Made by a program: the position numbers and the translations under genes
In this document: piece by piece, positions 62,061-64,000 of the stretch
Numbering within the stretch: the first letter of the stretch is position 1
How the letters are laid out: each line of letters starts with the position of its first letter
Notes under the pieces: model-generated
Databases searched by the model: none
What the model saw: the letters and a program-made list of their open reading frames with translations, nothing else
What the model was told of the DNA's origin: nothing
From: Plantago major
Lineage: Eukaryota > Streptophyta > Magnoliopsida > Lamiales > Plantaginaceae
Reading direction: 5' to 3'
NCBI GenBank assembly: GCA_026545765.1
Contig: CM048841.1
Span: 65,485,354 to 65,549,353, forward strand
Length of the DNA: 64,000 nt

Positions 62061-64000
62061 TGAGAGGCAGAAAATATATAGTGGGTCCGACTCGGATCTT
62101 GTTGGATGGAGTTGAACAATTAGTTTATTGTGGGTTTCGAGCTTTTCACATCAACTATATATATATATAAGGGTAGGGTAGTGTGATCACATCAAATGAT
62201 CAAACATCACCTTCTCTTTTCATCTCCACCCCTTCTTTTGGTGGATGAAGCCAACCATTTTGCTGCTCCACTTTATTTCTATTGGACTAACCTGAAAGTT
62301 ATGGACAATTGAAATGATGAGGCAAAATACTTCAACCATAAAAATAGAAAAAGGAATAGTATCCAAACTAAACGATGGGTTTTTTCCTTTTCATCAGATC
62401 TAATTTAAAGTTTGATTGAAATTATAGTTGTCAAATTATGTAAAATTTTAACCTTGTATGAGTTGTATAATTGTGATAAAGTATATTTTTTATATCATAT
62501 AAGAGCATCCTTTATACTCTCTGAATAGTGTACTGTTTATAATCACCGCTTAAGTTTGAATACAAATTTGCCATTCAGGATATAAAAAAAAAAGGCAAAA
62601 AAAAAAAAAAAAAAGCATCTCCTATCCATAAGAACAAGAATTGCATGCACATTATGTACTTGAGCATGAATTCAAATTGATACATACAGAATTAATAAAA
62701 ACCCATTTTTTTAACCTTTCCCTTTGATATTTCTTTCAATTTATAAGAAAAATTAGAACTCGCATCACACGCTACGAGTGTGAAACCTATGTATTATGTG
62801 TATTACCTCATAGAAATAATACAACAAATATGGTACGAAACATGTTCTCAGTCCAACTAAATTGTGAATTAAAGAATAAAACTACAATTAACCTCTAGTA
62901 AATGATTTATGGATGCATGCATTATAAATTCAATAAACAAGAGAAAGTCTTCTGAGAGAAGGTCTCTATATAATTTATCTAGAGACATACTTATATTGTC
63001 AAGAAAATTATCGATGTTATTAATTAAAACATATATGTTTTTAATATTGATGTTTTTTTATATTACAACAAGATTTATTTAGTTAATAACATAAATGTTC
63101 TTATTAATAACATGAATGTTAATTTTTTTATAATATATTCCGTCTCTACATAAGTCTCTTATGAGATTTTTTTCTAAAATGATTTATCATTATTTATACT
63201 GATTGGGCAAATTCACCAGATAAATTAGTCTCAAGTGATTCCTCGATCATAATTTTTCAAGAACTTGGCCACAATATACACATGTCTAGTGACAATTTAC
63301 AGAAGTATACTGTATATACTGATTCCTATATACTTGCATCATTTGTGCATCATAGCTCCAATTCAGTCCAATTGAGCAACTTTCTTCATGACAACCTGTG
63401 TTGTAGGCATGTAGTTCTCTTCTGAATTATCTGAACATACAGACCTTGAAGGCAGCTAACAGCAATTACATCTTCTAATGAATTTCTTAGCCATTCAAGA
63501 CTAATTATTCCTAACATAAGCCTTTAAAGTTTAAACATAGGGCACAAGTCCCAACTTTCAATAGAGAATTTCAGTTCACCAAAAAGATCGAAACTCTAAT
63601 TAAAACGAACAAAATAGCAAATCAACACTCAAGAATAAAATCAAATATCAGAAGTACGATCAATTAAATTGAACCTCAAACGTGAATAGAAAATGTGATC
63701 TGTTTCATCGTAAAATCCTCCAATTCATAAAATACCTCGACCTGGCATCCAACCTACCATTTATACAAATCGACCCGGCATATTGCAAAATGAAGGGGCT
63801 AATTGATATTTACCCGAATCTCTTGGGCGTCCTCGGTGAAAAGCAATCGGAAAAAGGCTACCGGATCTGTCGGAAAGAGCGTGGTTCCAGTGAATCCTGT
63901 GGCACACCTACATTCCGAAAACGAGTCGGAATTTGGAAGGCCAGTGCTGTATATCGGCTATTCCCAGTAACCAATTACTTCCTACGTCCCGGAACAAATT
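62061..64000. other. AT-rich intergenic DNA; possible gene end at the right edge
   Basis: No clear gene up to about 63360. On the minus strand, 63363-63445 reads CSDNSEENYMPTTQVVMKKV then a stop, and about 63812-63930 is an open, less AT-rich block containing FPTDPVAFFRLLFTEDAQEI followed by a GT donor-like site. These could be 3' exons of a gene entering from beyond 64000. The evidence is weak, so no CDS is called. Confidence 0.3.

Overview
This window is nuclear DNA of a flowering plant, very probably a eudicot. The evidence is intron-containing host genes with plant orthologues (PRD1, a GeBP/DUF573 factor, a plastid-type GGPP synthase), a nuclear copy of plastid psbB, and a dense load of plant transposons. 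The species cannot be named from the sequence. Only three host genes look intact: a single-exon GeBP-family transcription factor (24059-25072, +), a nine-exon meiotic gene PRD1 (25818-33072, -), and an intronless GGPP synthase (36522-37619, -). They occupy a gene island at about 24-38 kb; the rest is mobile DNA in several nested layers.

Layout. 1-7437: 3' part of a large Ty1/copia (sirevirus-like) fossil with its 3' LTR. 7438-14375: minus-strand CACTA (En/Spm) element with a broken TNP2 transposase, a second transposase-type gene and subterminal GCGACGGAT repeats. 14376-21068: fragments of a MULE, LTRs, a hairpin MITE, another MITE and a LINE 3' end. 21142-23741: Mutator-like element with a perfect 9-bp target duplication, carrying a plant-mobile-domain gene fragment and an OTU-protease-like fragment head to head. 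24-38 kb: the host genes, plus an inverted relic of the last PRD1 exon. 38-45.5 kb: two solo LTRs, each with a perfect 5-bp duplication, and an AT-rich repeat element built on GTTATAGTTTTAAG. 45.5-51.7 kb: an L1-type LINE interrupted by a 1.3-kb non-autonomous CACTA element of the same family as the one at 7-14 kb. 52.9-55 kb: an RNase H fragment split by a Harbinger-like element that itself holds a hAT-like MITE. 55.06-58.69 kb: a long-inverted-repeat element filled with GAGA(A/T)CATAG motifs. 59-62.05 kb: a Stowaway-like MITE and two long-TIR Mutator-type elements, the second holding a plastid psbB piece. The remainder is AT-rich with no convincing gene.

How the parts relate. The host genes have unrelated jobs: PRD1 acts in meiotic double-strand-break formation, GGPPS in plastid isoprenoid supply, and GeBP in transcription. 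The main story is transposon biology. At least four elements have long inverted repeats, and two of them carry gene or plastid fragments, so Mutator-type capture appears to have been repeated here. No operon, CRISPR array, rRNA or tRNA gene was seen.
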